In this document: in pieces, positions 51,035 to 52,448 of the stretch
Layout of the letters: each line of letters starts with the position of its first letter
Numbering within the stretch: position 1 is the stretch's first letter
Source of the DNA: an uncultured SAR116 cluster alpha proteobacterium
GTDB taxonomy: Bacteria > Pseudomonadota > Alphaproteobacteria > Puniceispirillales > Puniceispirillaceae
Reading direction: 5' to 3'
Assembly (NCBI GenBank): GCA_902547925.1
Contig: CACCQD010000010.1
Location: forward strand, 1 to 52,448
DNA: 52,448 bases
The notes under the pieces: generated by a model
The model's database searches: none
Told to the model about the DNA's origin: nothing
What the model saw: only the letters and a program-made list of their open reading frames with translations
Position numbers and translations under genes: made by a program

Positions 51035-52192
51035 ATGTTCAATCCTGCGATTGCCTCCCTGACCGCTCCTCCTGTTTCTGTCGTGCTGGATTGGCGCGCC
51101 TCTTATAATGGTGACAAGGGCGCGTTGATCGATATGAGCCAGGCGGTTCCCGGCTATGCGGCCCATCCTGATTTGATGATGGCGCTGGCCGATGCAGCTG
51201 CAACAGTTGACGCGGCGCGCTATGGTCGTGTCGAGGGTGATGACGGGCTGCGCACCGCCTATGCGGCACATCTGGGCGAAATTTACGACAGCACTGTTGA
51301 GATGGGTGAGACCCATATCACCTCTGGCTGCAATCAGGCATTTGTCGCCTCAGCGCTGGCGGTTGCAGGCCGTGGCGAGGAAATCCTGATGACGCGCCCC
51401 TGTTATTTCAACCATGTATCGGCGCTTGGCATGCTCGGCATCGACATCGGCTATGTCGATTGTCATACGGGAAACGGCATGCGCCCACTGGTGGCAGATA
51501 TTGATGCCGCCATCGGCCCAAAAACACGGGCACTGGCCATCATCACGCCGAATAACCCGTGCGGGACAATTTATCCAGCCAATTTGCTGGACGAGATTTT
51601 CACCCTGTGTCGCAAGCGGGGCATCTGGCTCATTCTTGACGAGACCTATCGTGATTTTCTGCCATTGAGCACGGGTCAGCCACACCGGTTGCTGAGCCAT
51701 GATGGCTGGCAGGACACGCTAATCCAGCTCTATAGTTTTTCCAAATCCTACTGTATGCCCGGCCACCGGCTTGGCGCGGTGACTGGCGGCGCGGCGTTGG
51801 TTGCCGAACTGGCCAAAATCATCGACAACATTCAGATCTGCGCGCCGCGCACACCGCAGATCGCCGTTGCGCCAATGCTGCGTCAGCTCACCGACTGGCG
51901 ACAGGAAAACCGCGCGCGCATCGCCGCCCGCTCAGATCTATTTGCCGAGATCATCGCCAGCATTGACGGGTGGACCCTGCTCAGCACGGGAGCCTATTTC
52001 GGCTATGTAAAACATCCATTTGCCGGCACCGCCTCCATCGAGGTGGCGCAGGAAATGGCCCGCAAGGTTGGTGTGCTGACCATTCCGGGAACGTTTTTTG
52101 GTGAGGGGCAGGAGAATAATCTCAGATTTGCCTTTGCCAATGCGGGCCGGGATGTCATCGCCGAACTGCCCAAACGCCTTTCACACTTTTGA
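51035..52192 (+). CDS. Class I/II PLP-dependent aminotransferase
   Basis: The 385-aa fold-type I aminotransferase has the cofactor lysine motif YSFSKSYCMPGHRLGAV, the ITPNNPCGTIYP substrate loop and LILDETYRDF with the pyridine-nitrogen Asp. The ATG at 51035 is chosen; the frame extends to 50783 but would cover the divergent nitroreductase start and reads as non-conserved. The substrate cannot be told from sequence; an aspartate- or aromatic-type transaminase is likely. Confidence 0.85.
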   Translation: MFNPAIASLTAPPVSVVLDWRASYNGDKGALIDMSQAVPGYAAHPDLMMALADAAATVDAARYGRVEGDDGLRTAYAAHLGEIYDSTVEMGETHITSGCNQAFVASALAVAGRGEEILMTRPCYFNHVSALGMLGIDIGYVDCHTGNGMRPLVADIDAAIGPKTRALAIITPNNPCGTIYPANLLDEIFTLCRKRGIWLILDETYRDFLPLSTGQPHRLLSHDGWQDTLIQLYSFSKSYCMPGHRLGAVTGGAALVAELAKIIDNIQICAPRTPQIAVAPMLRQLTDWRQENRARIAARSDLFAEIIASIDGWTLLSTGAYFGYVKHPFAGTASIEVAQEMARKVGVLTIPGTFFGEGQENNLRFAFANAGRDVIAELPKRLSHF

Positions 52193-52210
52193 TCATAACG
52201 ATATCAAAAG
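52186..52210. terminator. Stem-loop between convergent aminotransferase and panE-like genes
   Basis: CTTTTGAT and ATCAAAAG form a perfect eight-base inverted repeat with a nine-base loop, covering the aminotransferase stop codon. It could act as a weak bidirectional terminator, though GC content is low. Confidence 0.4.
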
Positions 52211-52237
52211 GAAATGAGCAGTAAGCAAATAACTACA

Positions 52238-52448
52238 TTAGTTTCTTTGATACAATTCAAGCTTCTCAGCCTGCATCTTTAGCAGGGCCGTAACATTTCG
52301 AAGCGAAGGTGTGTCGATCTCTAATTTATCAGCAACCTCGATAACCGCTGACATTATTGGGTCGATCTCTAAAGGCCTGCCAGCTTCAATATCCTGACGA
52401 GTTGAGGGCTTGTGGCCAATAATGTTTGAAGCTCCCTCGATACGCTTA
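52238..52448 (-). CDS. 2-dehydropantoate 2-reductase (ApbA/PanE family), C-terminal fragment
   Basis: The last 70 codons are visible up to the stop at 52238; the rest lies beyond the window. The fragment contains KPSTRQDIEAGRPLEIDPIM, the C-terminal domain signature of ketopantoate reductase-family enzymes, followed by IDTPSLRNVTALLKMQAEKL. These use NADPH to reduce ketopantoate in pantothenate synthesis, but many paralogues act on other 2-keto acids. Confidence 0.8.
   Translation of the reverse strand, partial: KRIEGASNIIGHKPSTRQDIEAGRPLEIDPIMSAVIEVADKLEIDTPSLRNVTALLKMQAEKLELYQRN

Noticed and set aside
1-52448. CRISPR array, tRNA/rRNA, insertion sequence or prophage
   Set aside because: No regularly spaced repeats beyond the two-unit FliK repeat, no cloverleaf or CCA-ended structure noticed by eye, and no transposase or integrase-like protein was seen.

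Overview
This window is almost entirely one large polar-flagellum locus, followed on the right by a few metabolic genes. Flagellar gene content and order are a mixture. The block flhA-flhF-fleN-fliA, an FlgP-like lipoprotein, an FlgT-like protein and many sigma-54 (RpoN) type promoters recall gammaproteobacterial polar flagella. The paired enhancer-binding proteins beside fliE, one without a DNA-binding domain and one without an N-terminal regulatory domain, recall the FleT/FleQ pair of the Rhodobacter sphaeroides fla1 system. Moderate GC content and the right-flank genes (LigK-type aldolase, iodotyrosine-deiodinase-like nitroreductase) suggest a marine alphaproteobacterium, perhaps SAR116-like, with a gamma-type flagellum. 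This placement is inference from gene content, not from a marker gene.

Layout. 1-7.0 kb (minus): fliK (cut by the window edge), fliJ, fliI, fliH, fliG, fliF, fliE. 7.1-9.6 kb: divergent fleT-like and fleQ-like sigma-54 activators. 9.7-10.8 kb: fliT/fliS and a small unknown ORF. 10.8-12.6 kb: a CBS-domain ClC protein whose gating glutamate is replaced. 12.8-20.3 kb: fliD, an unknown gene, flagellin with a strong terminator, then a TPR-sulfotransferase and a TPR-TylF-like methyltransferase, likely surface or flagellin modification. 20.3-35.2 kb (minus): flgL, giant flgK, flgJ (rod domain only), flgI, flgH, flgG, flgF, giant flgE, flgD, flgC, flgB. 35.4-36.9 kb (plus): an Ala-rich protein and a lipoprotein, both unknown. 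36.9-41.1 kb (minus): DUF2802-like protein, flgN-like, flgM, flgA, LysM/FimV-like protein, flgT, flgP-like. 41.4-46.7 kb (plus): flhA, flhF, fleN, fliA and an unknown coupled gene. 46.8-49.3 kb: an extra rod/hook protein, then a nitrile-hydratase-leader-like protein, a Sel1 protein and two small unknowns. 49.4-52.4 kb: ligK-like aldolase, nitroreductase, aminotransferase and a partial 2-dehydropantoate 2-reductase.

How it works together. I read sigma-54 -24/-12 elements with exact spacing (GG-N10-GC) upstream of fliK, fleT, fliD, the TPR-sulfotransferase, flgB, the 35.4-kb gene, flgP, flhA and the leader-like gene. This implies a FleQ/FleT-driven hierarchy. FliA/FlgM supply a late sigma-28 checkpoint, although I found no clean sigma-28 site before flagellin. 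FlhF and FleN would set position and number of the flagellum; FlgP/FlgT and the LysM protein suggest extra basal-body rings or a polar landmark. Genes not seen here but expected nearby include fliL-R, flhB and motAB. No tRNA, rRNA, CRISPR array, insertion sequence or integrase was recognised. Promoter coordinates were read by eye and may be off by one base.
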